Positions 1 to 8,355 of a stretch of DNA of 21,528 bases are shown here, in pieces. The stretch comes from an uncultured Prevotella sp. Its GTDB lineage: Bacteria; Bacteroidota; Bacteroidia; Bacteroidales; Bacteroidaceae. Numbering within the stretch: the first letter of the stretch is position 1; each line of letters opens with the position of its first letter. A model generated the notes under the pieces. The model worked only from the letters and a program-made list of their open reading frames with translations, was not told the origin of the DNA and did no database searches. Location of the stretch: the NCBI GenBank assembly GCA_900552675.1, contig USAI01000035.1:1-21528 (forward strand). The letters are read 5' to 3'. The position numbers and the translations under genes were made by a program.

Positions 1-2744
1 TTACCAGTAAAGCCTATAGCTACAACTTCGGGCATTGTGTTAGAGAAGGCTCCGTGGTTATAGAGACCTGTTTCACTTACCTGTGCCTTGTCGGCCAGTG
101 CCGAGTAGTAAACATAGTTGCCGAGAGATGCTCTGAGCGAGAAGCTCAAGTCCCAATTCTTATACAAGAACTTAGAGGTGAGACCCATCGTTACATCAGG
201 AGCGGGGCTCTTGTAGTAGTAGCGGTCGTCGTCGTTAATCTGGCCGTTGCCATCGCGGTCAACGTAAACACCCTCGATAGGCTTGCCGTTCTCGTCGTAA
301 ACCTGCTGGTAAACATAGAACGAGTTGAGGGGATAATCTACCTTGTTGCGCTGCAGAAGTGCGAAACCACGGGCTGCACCTGTGCTGGTTACCCATACCC
401 AGTCTTGTGCGCCGGCTTTCAGCTCGGTAATCTTATTCTTGTTCCAACCTACGTTATAGGTCAGGTCCCATGTAAAGTCTTTGGTTACGATAGGCTTAAC
501 ATCGAAGGCAAGCTCGAGACCATAGTTCTCGAGTGAACCGATGTTCTGCAACAGCTTATCGCCGAAGGTTACACCTGATACTACTGATACGTCAGAAAGC
601 AGGTCGGTGGTCTTACGCAGATAACCGTCAACGCTTACTGAGAAGCGGTTGTTCAGTGCAGAGAAGTCGATACCAGCATTGTAGGTAGTGGTTTTCTCCC
701 ATGTCAGCTCAGCATTGTATTTGTTCGGACGGTTGGTATATTTGTAGTTGTCGCCGAAGGGATACTGTGCATACTGGTCGCCGCGTACATAAAGCGGAGC
801 ATAGTAGAAGTCGGCAATACCGTTCTGCTGACCTGTTTTACCCCAACCTAAACGAAGCTTCAAGTCATCAACCCAGTGCAGGTTCTTCATGAACGACTCT
901 TTGTTGATCTTCCATGCGAAGGCTGCTGAGGGGAAGTAGCCCCACTTGTGGCCATCGGCGAAACGTGAAGAACCGTCGGCACGGAAGGTAGCGGTGATGA
1001 GGTAACGGTCGAGGAGGTTATAGTTTAAACGACCGAAGTAAGATACCAGTGAGTTGTGTGTAGCCCACTCGGTTTCTTTTCTTGCTTTGGCATTATAAGG
1101 CTCGTTAGTGTAGTAGTCGAAGCCCTGGCCATAGTAACCTGTACCTGTACGGTGGTAGTGGCTTTGCTCGGCACCACCCATGATGTCGATGTCGTGTACA
1201 CCAAACTTATGAGCATACTGTGCGTAGGCGTTAGCTACAATATTATATTTCCAGTACCCCATGTTTTCAACCCTTCCATAATAGTTATTGCTATGTGAGT
1301 AGCGGCTAGATGTTATGTTTTCGCGGCTGTCGGTGTATTGTGCTCCCAAGCTTGCGTGCAAGTGCAAGTCTTCAAAGCCGTGAATCTTATAGTCAACCTC
1401 AACATTGCCACTATAGTCATTAGCATGGGCCAAGTCGTATTTGGTGTTAAGCATGGAAACGGGGTTATTCGTTGTGTGGTTGGCTCCTCTCTTTCTCCAT
1501 GAAGGATCGCTGTAGCTGGCATCAGACAATGTCTGGTAGTAACCACCAACAAACTGATAGTCGGGATCGCTCATACGTACGGGACGGGTGGGGTCCATAG
1601 CTAAGGCAGCACCGATGGCACCCTGATCAGCATAGCGGTTCTTCTCGTACATATACTTAGCAGTGATGTTAAAGTTAAGGTGCTTGTCGAGGAATGAGGG
1701 AGCAAGGTTAACGCTGGCATTGAAACGGCGCATCCAGCTGGTAATGAGGATACCGTTGCCAATGTTGTAACCAGCACTTACGCGGTAAGGCATGTTCTTC
1801 AAGCCACCAGTAACGCTAATGCTGTGGTTTGAAGATACTGCGGTGCGCAGAATTTCGTCCTGCCAATCGGTATCGGCATCGCCTAACAATGATACGTCGA
1901 TGTTGTTATCGGCCACTACTTTGCGATACTCGGCAGCGTTCAGCACTTCATATTTCTTACGTGAGGTAGACACGGTGATGTCGCCATTGTAAGAAACCCG
2001 TGCCTTCTGTCCGGCACGGCCTTTCTTGGTGGTAATGATGATAACGCCGTTGCTGGCACGTGAACCGTAGATGGCTGTGGCCGAAGCGTCTTTCAATACG
2101 GTGAAGGTTTCGATATCGTTAGGATTGACGTTGGCAAGGATGTTACTCATACCCGTAGCGGTATTGTTGTCAATAACCAAACCATCAATTACGTACAGAG
2201 GGTCGTTGCTGGCTGAGAGCGATGCACCACCACGAATACGAATTTGTGCACCGGCGCCAGGAGCACCACCAGTGGTTTGAACGTCGACACCAGCAACCTT
2301 ACCTACAAGCATATCAGAGGCGTTGTTGGTGATACCTTTCGACAGTTCATCAGGCTTAATGGCTGTTACTGAACCCGTAAGGTCGTCTTTCTTTGCACGA
2401 CCGTAACCAATAACGACAACCTCGTTAAGGTTCTGGTCGGTGTCTTCTTTTAGGATAACGTTAATGTTTTGTCCAGCGCTTACAGTAGTGGTTGCGTAAC
2501 CAATGTACGAAATCTTGATTACTGACTTGGCGTCGGCCTTCAATGTGAAGTTGCCGTCAAGGTCGGTTACGGTACCGCCTTGAGTGCCGTCAATGCGTAC
2601 TGTGGCTCCAATGATAGGTTCGCCAGAAGCGTCTTTCACATGGCCTTTCACGACAACCTGTTGTCCGAAGGCACTTGTCGTAAGGAACAGTCCGCCAGTC
2701 AAGGCTACTGCCCTTAAGGCATTTTTGAATTTAACTTGCTTCAT
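1..2744 (-). CDS. susC: SusC-like TonB-dependent outer-membrane transporter (3' end beyond window)
   Basis: The minus-strand frame is open from an ATG at 2744 to the window edge, about 914 residues with no stop, so the C-terminus is missing (SusC proteins are usually about 1000 residues). Visible order: signal peptide (about 1-27, ending near TTSAFGQ), a carboxypeptidase-regulatory-like beta domain (about 30-105, with GEPIIGATV and TDLDGNFTL), the SusC-family EVVVIGYG segment at 108-115, the plug with KDASATAIYGSRASNGVI starting at residue 218, then beta-barrel sequence rich in aromatic residues. SusC proteins are TonB/ExbBD-driven channels that import oligosaccharides with a SusD lipoprotein lid; susD would be expected beyond the left edge. 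The starch substrate is inferred only from the divergent maltodextrin genes. The 5' leader is long (about 150 nt) if the -7 element at 2899-2906 is used. Confidence 0.93.
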   Translation of the reverse strand, partial: MKQVKFKNALRAVALTGGLFLTTSAFGQQVVVKGHVKDASGEPIIGATVRIDGTQGGTVTDLDGNFTLKADAKSVIKISYIGYATTTVSAGQNINVILKEDTDQNLNEVVVIGYGRAKKDDLTGSVTAIKPDELSKGITNNASDMLVGKVAGVDVQTTGGAPGAGAQIRIRGGASLSASNDPLYVIDGLVIDNNTATGMSNILANVNPNDIETFTVLKDASATAIYGSRASNGVIIITTKKGRAGQKARVSYNGDITVSTSRKKYEVLNAAEYRKVVADNNIDVSLLGDADTDWQDEILRTAVSSNHSISVTGGLKNMPYRVSAGYNIGNGILITSWMRRFNASVNLAPSFLDKHLNFNITAKYMYEKNRYADQGAIGAALAMDPTRPVRMSDPDYQFVGGYYQTLSDASYSDPSWRKRGANHTTNNPVSMLNTKYDLAHANDYSGNVEVDYKIHGFEDLHLHASLGAQYTDSRENITSSRYSHSNNYYGRVENMGYWKYNIVANAYAQYAHKFGVHDIDIMGGAEQSHYHRTGTGYYGQGFDYYTNEPYNAKARKETEWATHNSLVSYFGRLNYNLLDRYLITATFRADGSSRFADGHKWGYFPSAAFAWKINKESFMKNLHWVDDLKLRLGWGKTGQQNGIADFYYAPLYVRGDQYAQYPFGDNYKYTNRPNKYNAELTWEKTTTYNAGIDFSALNNRFSVSVDGYLRKTTDLLSDVSVVSGVTFGDKLLQNIGSLENYGLELAFDVKPIVTKDFTWDLTYNVGWNKNKITELKAGAQDWVWVTSTGAARGFALLQRNKVDYPLNSFYVYQQVYDENGKPIEGVYVDRDGNGQINDDDRYYYKSPAPDVTMGLTSKFLYKNWDLSFSLRASLGNYVYYSALADKAQVSETGLYNHGAFSNTMPEVVAIGFTG

Positions 2745-2898
2745 TACTTTCGATTTTTATTATTAGAAGGTTATTAAAATATGCTAATGTATAAATAATG
2801 TAGAATGTCTCTTATATAGATGTATTATCATTTAAAAAGGGCACTCAATCTTATTGTTTAAATATTGTCTTAAATTTAGGCGTTCTTAATTTCAGTTG

Positions 2899-2906
2899 CA
2901 AATTTA
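2899..2906 (-). promoter_or_regulatory. Candidate -7 element for susC
   Basis: On the minus strand this reads TAAATTTG, matching the Bacteroidetes -7 consensus TAnnTTTG. About 20 bp upstream, where TTTG is expected, there is no TTG, so the -33 element is missing or weak. That would suit a promoter needing an activator, which is inference. The leader to the susC ATG would be about 150 nt of A/T-rich DNA in which I see no strong hairpin. An imperfect copy of the AAATTTAGG motif lies just downstream, near 2873-2883. The 316-bp gap 2745-3060 holds only this element, the operator cluster and the lacI promoter. Confidence 0.5.
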
Positions 2907-2957
2907 GGACGAATTATAATATGTTAATGCTTATTTTAACGGAAATATATTGATTTA

Positions 2958-2979
2958 AGTGTGCAAACGTTTGCACACT
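2958..2979. promoter_or_regulatory. LacI-family operator, 22-bp perfect palindrome
   Basis: The sequence is AGTGTGCAAAC followed directly by its exact reverse complement, so the central step is CG. This is the usual form of LacI/GalR-family operators, where the hinge-helix leucine enters the central CpG. It sits 65-66 bp (centre to centre) from the -7 elements of both susC and the LacI gene. Nearby are the 8-bp palindrome TTGCGCAA (2981-2988) and a half-site GTGTGCAA (3002-3009). The natural binder is the LacI-type protein encoded at 3061-4086; that pairing is inferred from position and symmetry. Confidence 0.85.
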
Positions 2980-3029
2980 CTTGCGCAAAATTGAAGGCCT
3001 TGTGTGCAACAACATTAAAAAGTTTACTA

Positions 3030-3037
3030 TAACTTTG
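3030..3037 (+). promoter_or_regulatory. Candidate -7 element for the LacI-family regulator operon
   Basis: TAACTTTG matches TAnnTTTG and lies 23 bp before the ATG at 3061, giving a leader of only about 15 nt. No TTG is seen 19-21 bp upstream, so as at susC the -33 part is weak. The operator palindrome is upstream rather than overlapping, which fits activation at least as well as simple repression. No other TAnnTTTG match was found before the MFS, malQ, pulA, susA or amylase genes, so this may drive the whole rightward cluster. Confidence 0.5.
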
Positions 3038-3060
3038 TAGCCGAAAATACTGCATAACCT

Positions 3061-4086
3061 ATGATCGATGGCAATTTAACAACAATGAAAGACATCGCCG
3101 AAGAGTTTGGCGTGTCTATTTCTACTGTCTCGCGAGCACTAAGCGGAAGCAAGCGCGTGCGAGAAGATAAACGTTTGGCAATACAGAAGTATGCTGCCGA
3201 GCACAATTTTTATCCTAACGATATTGCCAAGTCGTTGCGTTATTCGAAGCGTCAGCCCGTAAAGGTGATAGGTGTTATTGTACCAGAAATTACCCACTAT
3301 TATTTCTCGTCGGTGGTAACGGGCATTGAAGAGCGTGCCTCAGAACGTGGTTACCGCATCATGATAACGATGAGCAAGGAAAACTATGAGCGCGAGGTGC
3401 AGATGTGCCAAGTGTTTGAAGCCCATCAGGTGTGCGGCATCATCGTGTCGCAAGCAAAGAGCACGACGCGGTATGACCATTTTCAATCGCTTATCGATAA
3501 AGGCATCACCCTGGTGTTTTACGACCGCATTTGCACGGGCGTTAATGCCAGCCTGGTGGTGGTAGACGATTATATGGGTGCCTTCAACGCCGTAACATAC
3601 CTTATTAAGACTGGGTGCAAACGCATTGCCTTTTATGGTATGCGTGGCAATGCCTTAATAGGTAAGAACCGTTTTAATGGTTATAAAGACGCACTGCTGA
3701 AGGCGGGTATGCACCCCGACGATAACTTGATATTTGAATGTGATAACCGCGACGATGCCGAGAACATAACGCCCTGTGTGCTGCAAACAGAAAACCGCCC
3801 CGATGGCTTCTTCTGTGTGAACGACGACACCGCCATAGGGGTGCTGTATACGGCAAAGCATATGGGGCTGCGTATTCCTGAAGATGTGTCGGTATGCGGA
3901 TTTACAAACGGACAACGCGCCATAGCTTGCGACCCACAACTTACCACTGTTGAACAGCGAGGGGTGGAGGTGGGCCGAGAAGCTGCTGATGTACTTATAA
4001 ATAAGGTGGAGGGTATATCGCCCATCGATAAAATTGAGAAACGTGTGGTGCGCACCCGTTTGGTGGTAAGAGGGAGCTCGCGATAA
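3061..4086 (+). CDS. LacI-family transcriptional regulator of the maltodextrin locus
   Basis: This 341-residue protein has the standard LacI/GalR plan: a helix-turn-helix at about 10-29 (KDIAEEFGVSISTVSRALSG), a hinge at about 52-62 with A56 and L59 in the positions of the operator-contacting hinge helix, and a periplasmic-binding-protein-like sensor from about 67 (VIGVIVPEITHYYFSSVVTG) to the end. I chose the ATG at 3061 because it follows the -7 element at the right distance; the internal Met9 would cut into the HTH. It lies first in the cluster, 72 bp before the MFS gene and divergent from susC, so local regulation by maltose or a maltodextrin is likely (inference). It replaces SusR, the membrane-bound regulator of the classical Bacteroides sus system. 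Activator or repressor action cannot be read from the sequence. Confidence 0.92.
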   Translation: MIDGNLTTMKDIAEEFGVSISTVSRALSGSKRVREDKRLAIQKYAAEHNFYPNDIAKSLRYSKRQPVKVIGVIVPEITHYYFSSVVTGIEERASERGYRIMITMSKENYEREVQMCQVFEAHQVCGIIVSQAKSTTRYDHFQSLIDKGITLVFYDRICTGVNASLVVVDDYMGAFNAVTYLIKTGCKRIAFYGMRGNALIGKNRFNGYKDALLKAGMHPDDNLIFECDNRDDAENITPCVLQTENRPDGFFCVNDDTAIGVLYTAKHMGLRIPEDVSVCGFTNGQRAIACDPQLTTVEQRGVEVGREAADVLINKVEGISPIDKIEKRVVRTRLVVRGSSR

Positions 4087-4158
4087 TTCACCGCTCACTT
4101 CGCACTTCATATAATAAATACCTTAACAGAACATAACAAAAAATAATAACATAAACCT

Positions 4159-5457
4159 ATGAAACAGAAACTCGATTTAAGTTTTTGGAAACTATGGAAC
4201 CTTAGCTTTGGTTTTTTCGGCGTGCAGATTGCCTATGCTCTGCAAAACGCTAACATTTCTCGTATATTTGCAACATTGGGAGCTGACCCCCATTCGTTGA
4301 GTTACTTCTGGATTTTGCCCCCACTGATGGGTATTATCGTGCAACCTATTGTGGGCACGCTTAGCGACCGTACTTGGTGTCGTTTTGGTCGACGCATACC
4401 TTACCTCTTTATAGGTGCTGCCGTGGCTGTAGCGGTGATGTGCCTGTTGCCTAATGCAGGCTCGTTTGGTATGGCTGTGGGTACGGCTATGATATTTGGT
4501 CTTTTCTCATTGATGTTTCTTGACACCAGCCTTAATATGGCCATGCAGCCGTTTAAAATGCTGGTGGGCGACATGGTAAACGAGAAACAGAAGTCGGTGG
4601 CTTACTCTATACAAAGCTTCTTGTGCAACAGTGGCTCGCTGGTGGGCTATGTGTTTCCCTTCATCTTTACAGCGTTAGGCATTGCTAATGAGGCACCTAA
4701 GGGTGTTGTGCCCGACTCGGTTATCTATTCGTTCTACATTGGCGCTGCTATCCTCATACTGTGTGTGCTCTACACCTCCTTTAAGGTAAAGGAATGGAAC
4801 CCCCAAGAGTATGCCGAATATAACGAGCGCAAGCCTGAGGTCGAAGAGCAGAAGGCGGGATGGATAACGCTGCTGCGTAATGCGCCCACGATGTTCTGGA
4901 AGGTGGGACTGGTGCAGTTCTTCTGCTGGGCTGCCTTTATGTATATGTGGACCTACACCAATGGCGCTATTGCCGAAACTGTATGGCAAACCACCGACAC
5001 CGCTTCAGCCCAATATCAAGAGGCTGGCAACTGGGTAGGCGTGCTGTTCTTCTGGCAAGCGATAGGCAGTGTGATATGGGCTATGCTGCTGCCTAAGATT
5101 CCTAACGGCAAGTTGGCTTACGCCATTAGCTTGCTCATTGGCGCTGCTGGTTTTGCTGCATTACCCTTTATTGCTGACAAGAACTTGCTCATCATTCCCT
5201 TCTTGCTCATTGGTTGTGCTTGGGCCGCTATGCTGGCTATGCCTTTCACCTTTGTTACCAATGCCCTTGAGGGTTACGGACATAAAGGCGCTTATCTCGG
5301 CCTCTTCAACGGCACCATCTGCTTGCCACAGATTGCTGCTGCTGCCGTAGGTGGCACCGTGCTCTCAATGGTGGGTTCGCACCAGTTTAACATGATGCTT
5401 GTGGCTGCCTTGTTGTTGTTGCTGGGCGCTTTGAGCGTAGCATGGATTAAGAAATAA
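4159..5457 (+). CDS. MFS sugar transporter, SLC45-like (probable maltose/maltodextrin uptake)
   Basis: This 432-residue, strongly hydrophobic protein has about 12 predicted membrane segments. The loop after the second segment reads GTLSDRTWCRFGRRIPY, the MFS motif A in the form found in the sucrose/SLC45-type branch. A charged loop near residues 215-235 (KEWNPQEYAEYNERK) separates the two halves. It sits in the inner membrane and would take sugars from periplasm to cytoplasm, probably by proton symport as in the family. Substrate is inferred from its place between the regulator and malQ: maltose or short maltodextrins. It starts 72 bp after lacI and ends 26 bp before malQ, so it looks co-transcribed. 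The gap before it contains neither a clear promoter nor a terminator. Confidence 0.87.
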   Translation: MKQKLDLSFWKLWNLSFGFFGVQIAYALQNANISRIFATLGADPHSLSYFWILPPLMGIIVQPIVGTLSDRTWCRFGRRIPYLFIGAAVAVAVMCLLPNAGSFGMAVGTAMIFGLFSLMFLDTSLNMAMQPFKMLVGDMVNEKQKSVAYSIQSFLCNSGSLVGYVFPFIFTALGIANEAPKGVVPDSVIYSFYIGAAILILCVLYTSFKVKEWNPQEYAEYNERKPEVEEQKAGWITLLRNAPTMFWKVGLVQFFCWAAFMYMWTYTNGAIAETVWQTTDTASAQYQEAGNWVGVLFFWQAIGSVIWAMLLPKIPNGKLAYAISLLIGAAGFAALPFIADKNLLIIPFLLIGCAWAAMLAMPFTFVTNALEGYGHKGAYLGLFNGTICLPQIAAAAVGGTVLSMVGSHQFNMMLVAALLLLLGALSVAWIKK

Positions 5458-5483
5458 ACTATAAAATTAGATATTATCCCATT

Positions 5484-8186
5484 ATGAAACTATTTTTCTA
5501 TTTGCAATACGCTACGATCTTTGGTCAAGACTTGCGTCTGAACATCATGGGCGAAACGACTGCTAAGGGCGACAGGGCCTCAGAAAACACTGTTTATGCA
5601 ATGACCACTGTTGACGGAAAAATGTGGCAGTGTGAGATAGAACTGGAGAAAGCACCCAAAAGCATCAACTATTTTTATAGTATTGATAAGTGGGGCAAGG
5701 AAGAGCGCAAAGAGTGGCAAACTGTTACTCACCGCTTAGACATGAATGTGCCTAATGCCAGCGAATATAAAATATATAACCGCTGGACAGACATTCCGTA
5801 CGACTCGTTTCTCTATAGCTCGGCCTTTACCGATTGCGTAAATCGTCGACATCACGAGGCTGTGCCTACTATAAAATATGAAAAGACATTGCGCCTGATT
5901 GTGCGTGCCCCCCAATTGAGAAAGGGCGAGCGCCTGTATGTTACGGGCGAGAGCTCGTGCCTAGGCAACTGGCATGCCGATCGTGCCTTGAAGATGGTAG
6001 AGCACAACTATAACGAATGGATGGTAGACATGAATGTTGATGCCTTTGATGAGGCTGAGACCGAACTGAAATTTATTGCCACCACCGATAATGGCGATGT
6101 GCTGTGGGAGACAGGTTATAACCGTACACTCGCTATACCTGAGATGGCTAATGGTGAGGTGCGTGTGGAGGAAATGGATCAAGCCTTCTTCGAGATTTGT
6201 GACTGCAAACTGGCGGGCACCCTTATACCCGTGTTCTCGTTGCGTACCCGTGGCAGCTTTGGCGTGGGCGACTTTGGCGACCTGAAAATGATGATTGACT
6301 GGGTGGCTGAAACGCACCAGAAGGTGCTTCAGGTATTGCCCATCAACGATACTACCTCTACCCATACCTGGACCGACTCGTATCCCTATTCGTGCATCAG
6401 CATCTTTGCCATTCATCCTCAGTTTGCCGACTTGCGCCAGTTGCCTGCCGTGGCCGACAAAGAGAAGGCTGCCGCCTTTGAGGCGCTGCGCGAAGAGCTA
6501 AACCAGTTGCCCCAGATTGACTATGAACGTGTGAACAACGCTAAAATAGAGTATCTGCGCATTATCTTTGAACAAGAGGGTGGCGAGGTGCTGAAGTCGG
6601 CTGGCTTCAAGGCGTTCTTGAAAGAAAGTGCTCACTGGCTGGTGCCCTACGCACAGTATTGCCATCTGCGTGATACCTATGGCAATGTAGACTTTAATAC
6701 ATGGAAAGGCCATGAGGAATGGCATGAGAAAGACCGCGAAACGCTGCTTAACGCTCGCACGAAAGAATATAAAGAGGTGGCCTTCTATTATTATGTGCAG
6801 TATGTGCTACATGTGCAAATGCGCGCCGCACACGAGTATGCTATGGCACGAGGCGTGATACTGAAGGGTGATATACCCATTGGCGTAAACCGTAAAGGCT
6901 GCGACGTATGGCATGAACCTCATTACTTTAACCTTAACTTGCAGGCTGGTGCTCCGCCTGATAGTTTCTCGGTAAATGGACAAAACTGGGGATTTCCTAC
7001 CTACAACTGGGCACGTATGCTTGAAGATGGCTGCCAGTGGTGGTTGCGCCGTTTCCAGAATATGTCGAAATATTTTGATGCCTATCGCATTGACCACGTG
7101 TTGGGCTTCTTCCGCATTTGGGCTACTCCTACCACTTGTGTTCACGCCTTGCAAGGACAGTTTGCCCCCTCGCTGGCCATGACACGCGAAGAGATAGAGA
7201 GCTATGGCTTGCACTTCCAAGAGAAGCTGTTCACCACACCGTTTATTGCCCGTTGGGTGGTAGACCGCGTGTTTGGCCCTCATGCCGATGCTGTGGTAGA
7301 AAAATATTTGCAGCATGAGCACGACGACATCTTCTCGCTGAAGCCCGAATATGACACTGAGCGCAAGATTGAAGCTGCCTTTGTAGGCAAGGATGGCGCC
7401 GACGATGTTTGGGTGCGTGATGGTTTGTATGCATTAGCTTCCGACGTGCTGTTTGTGCGCGATATTAACGACAGCAACAAGTTCCATCCGCGCATCACGG
7501 CTCAGCTCAACTTTATGTATGAGGCTTTAGTTGATAGCGATAAAGAGAAGTTTAACCGCTTGTATAACAACTATTATTATCGCCGCAACAACAACTTCTG
7601 GTATAACGAAGCTATGAAGAAACTGCCTGTGCTGGTGCAGGCTACCCGTATGTTGGTATGTGCTGAAGACTTAGGCATGGTGCCCGATTGTGTGGCATGG
7701 GTGATGAACGAGTTGCGCATACTGAGCCTTGAACTGCAGCAGATGCCTAAAGACCCCAGCGTGCGCTTTGGCGAACTGTGGAAGAACCCCTACCGCAGCG
7801 TATGTACACTGTCTACCCACGATATGCCTACCTTAAGACAGTGGTGGGATGAAGATATGGAGCGCACACAAGACTATTATAACTCGCAGTTGTATCGCTC
7901 TGGTGCTGCCCCGCATCCGCTGCCCGGATGGTTGGCTAAAGAAATTGTTGTAAACCAGCTCGCCTGTCCGTCAATGCTTTGCGTCTTGTTGCTGCAAGAC
8001 TGGTTTGCCATTGATGAGAAACTGCGTTTGGCTGATGCCAATGCCGAGCGTATCAATATTCCTGCTAACCCACGCCACTATTGGCGCTATCGTATGCACC
8101 TGAATATTGAAGATTTGATTGCTAATAAAGAATATAACGATAATATTAAAGAACTCATACGACAGACGGGTCGAGAGCAAGCTTAA
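5484..8186 (+). CDS. malQ: 4-alpha-glucanotransferase, DPE2-like: two CBM20 modules plus split GH77
   Basis: This 900-residue protein has no signal peptide, so it is probably cytoplasmic. It transfers glucan chains between maltooligosaccharides and releases glucose. Two CBM20-like starch-binding domains come first (about 1-110 and 130-243; the second has RLYVTGESSCLGNW). GH77 follows from about 244 (LIPVFSLRTRGSFGVGDFGD). Catalytic residues seen: nucleophile D537 in YRIDHVLGF, acid/base E728 in AEDLGMVPD, transition-state stabiliser D780 in STHDMPT. D537 and E728 are 191 residues apart, against roughly 48 in ordinary MalQ, so about 140 residues are inserted between them; plant DPE2 disproportionating enzymes have the same insertion. 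E728 to D780 keeps normal spacing. It starts 26 bp after the MFS gene, linking uptake to processing. Confidence 0.93.
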   Translation: MKLFFYLQYATIFGQDLRLNIMGETTAKGDRASENTVYAMTTVDGKMWQCEIELEKAPKSINYFYSIDKWGKEERKEWQTVTHRLDMNVPNASEYKIYNRWTDIPYDSFLYSSAFTDCVNRRHHEAVPTIKYEKTLRLIVRAPQLRKGERLYVTGESSCLGNWHADRALKMVEHNYNEWMVDMNVDAFDEAETELKFIATTDNGDVLWETGYNRTLAIPEMANGEVRVEEMDQAFFEICDCKLAGTLIPVFSLRTRGSFGVGDFGDLKMMIDWVAETHQKVLQVLPINDTTSTHTWTDSYPYSCISIFAIHPQFADLRQLPAVADKEKAAAFEALREELNQLPQIDYERVNNAKIEYLRIIFEQEGGEVLKSAGFKAFLKESAHWLVPYAQYCHLRDTYGNVDFNTWKGHEEWHEKDRETLLNARTKEYKEVAFYYYVQYVLHVQMRAAHEYAMARGVILKGDIPIGVNRKGCDVWHEPHYFNLNLQAGAPPDSFSVNGQNWGFPTYNWARMLEDGCQWWLRRFQNMSKYFDAYRIDHVLGFFRIWATPTTCVHALQGQFAPSLAMTREEIESYGLHFQEKLFTTPFIARWVVDRVFGPHADAVVEKYLQHEHDDIFSLKPEYDTERKIEAAFVGKDGADDVWVRDGLYALASDVLFVRDINDSNKFHPRITAQLNFMYEALVDSDKEKFNRLYNNYYYRRNNNFWYNEAMKKLPVLVQATRMLVCAEDLGMVPDCVAWVMNELRILSLELQQMPKDPSVRFGELWKNPYRSVCTLSTHDMPTLRQWWDEDMERTQDYYNSQLYRSGAAPHPLPGWLAKEIVVNQLACPSMLCVLLLQDWFAIDEKLRLADANAERINIPANPRHYWRYRMHLNIEDLIANKEYNDNIKELIRQTGREQA

Positions 8187-8189
8187 TAC

Positions 8190-8309
8190 AATGCTTTGTA
8201 ACAAAGCTTAAGAGTAAGTTTTTGTAACAAACTTAATGGTAAGTTTTGTAATAAGCTTCATAGTAAGTTTCGTAATAAGCTTACTTGCAAGCCTTGTTAC
8301 AAAGCAAAG
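8190..8309. repeat. Five degenerate 24-bp self-complementary repeats between malQ and pulA
   Basis: Units lie at about 8190-8212, 8213-8237, 8238-8261, 8262-8285 and 8286-8309. The shared pattern is AGTAAGTTTyGTAAyAAGCTTA with variation. Each unit is partly palindromic: the first contains GCTTTGT-A-ACAAAGC, the second TAAGTTT...AAACTTA, the fourth GTAAG...CTTAC. Because arms resemble one another, an arm of one unit could pair with that of another. No T-tract follows, so these are not simple terminators. No exact TAnnTTTG promoter is seen in the gap. Confidence 0.8.
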
Positions 8310-8317
8310 TAATCTCC

Positions 8318-8349
8318 TTGTCAACTCGTCAACTTGTCAACTTGTCAAC
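8318..8349 (+). repeat. Four tandem 8-bp repeats TTGTCAAC just before pulA
   Basis: Units at 8318-8325, 8326-8333, 8334-8341 and 8342-8349 read TTGTCAAC, except the second, which is TCGTCAAC. The array ends 6 bp before the pulA ATG, so it occupies the ribosome-binding region of that mRNA. A related TTGACGAG string occurs after ettA (16296-16303), so this kind of sequence may recur in the genome. Confidence 0.88.
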
Positions 8350-8355
8350 TAAAAA

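Noticed and set aside
54..536. A 160-codon plus-strand frame inside the SusC gene
   Set aside because: The minus strand encodes continuous SusC barrel sequence here; this is its shadow.
3615..3623. GTGCAAACG half-operator inside the LacI gene
   Set aside because: Only one half is present and the partner half is lost; it is explained by the codons there.
8190..8349. Possible CRISPR array
   Set aside because: Units are contiguous and degenerate with no unique spacers, and no cas gene is present.
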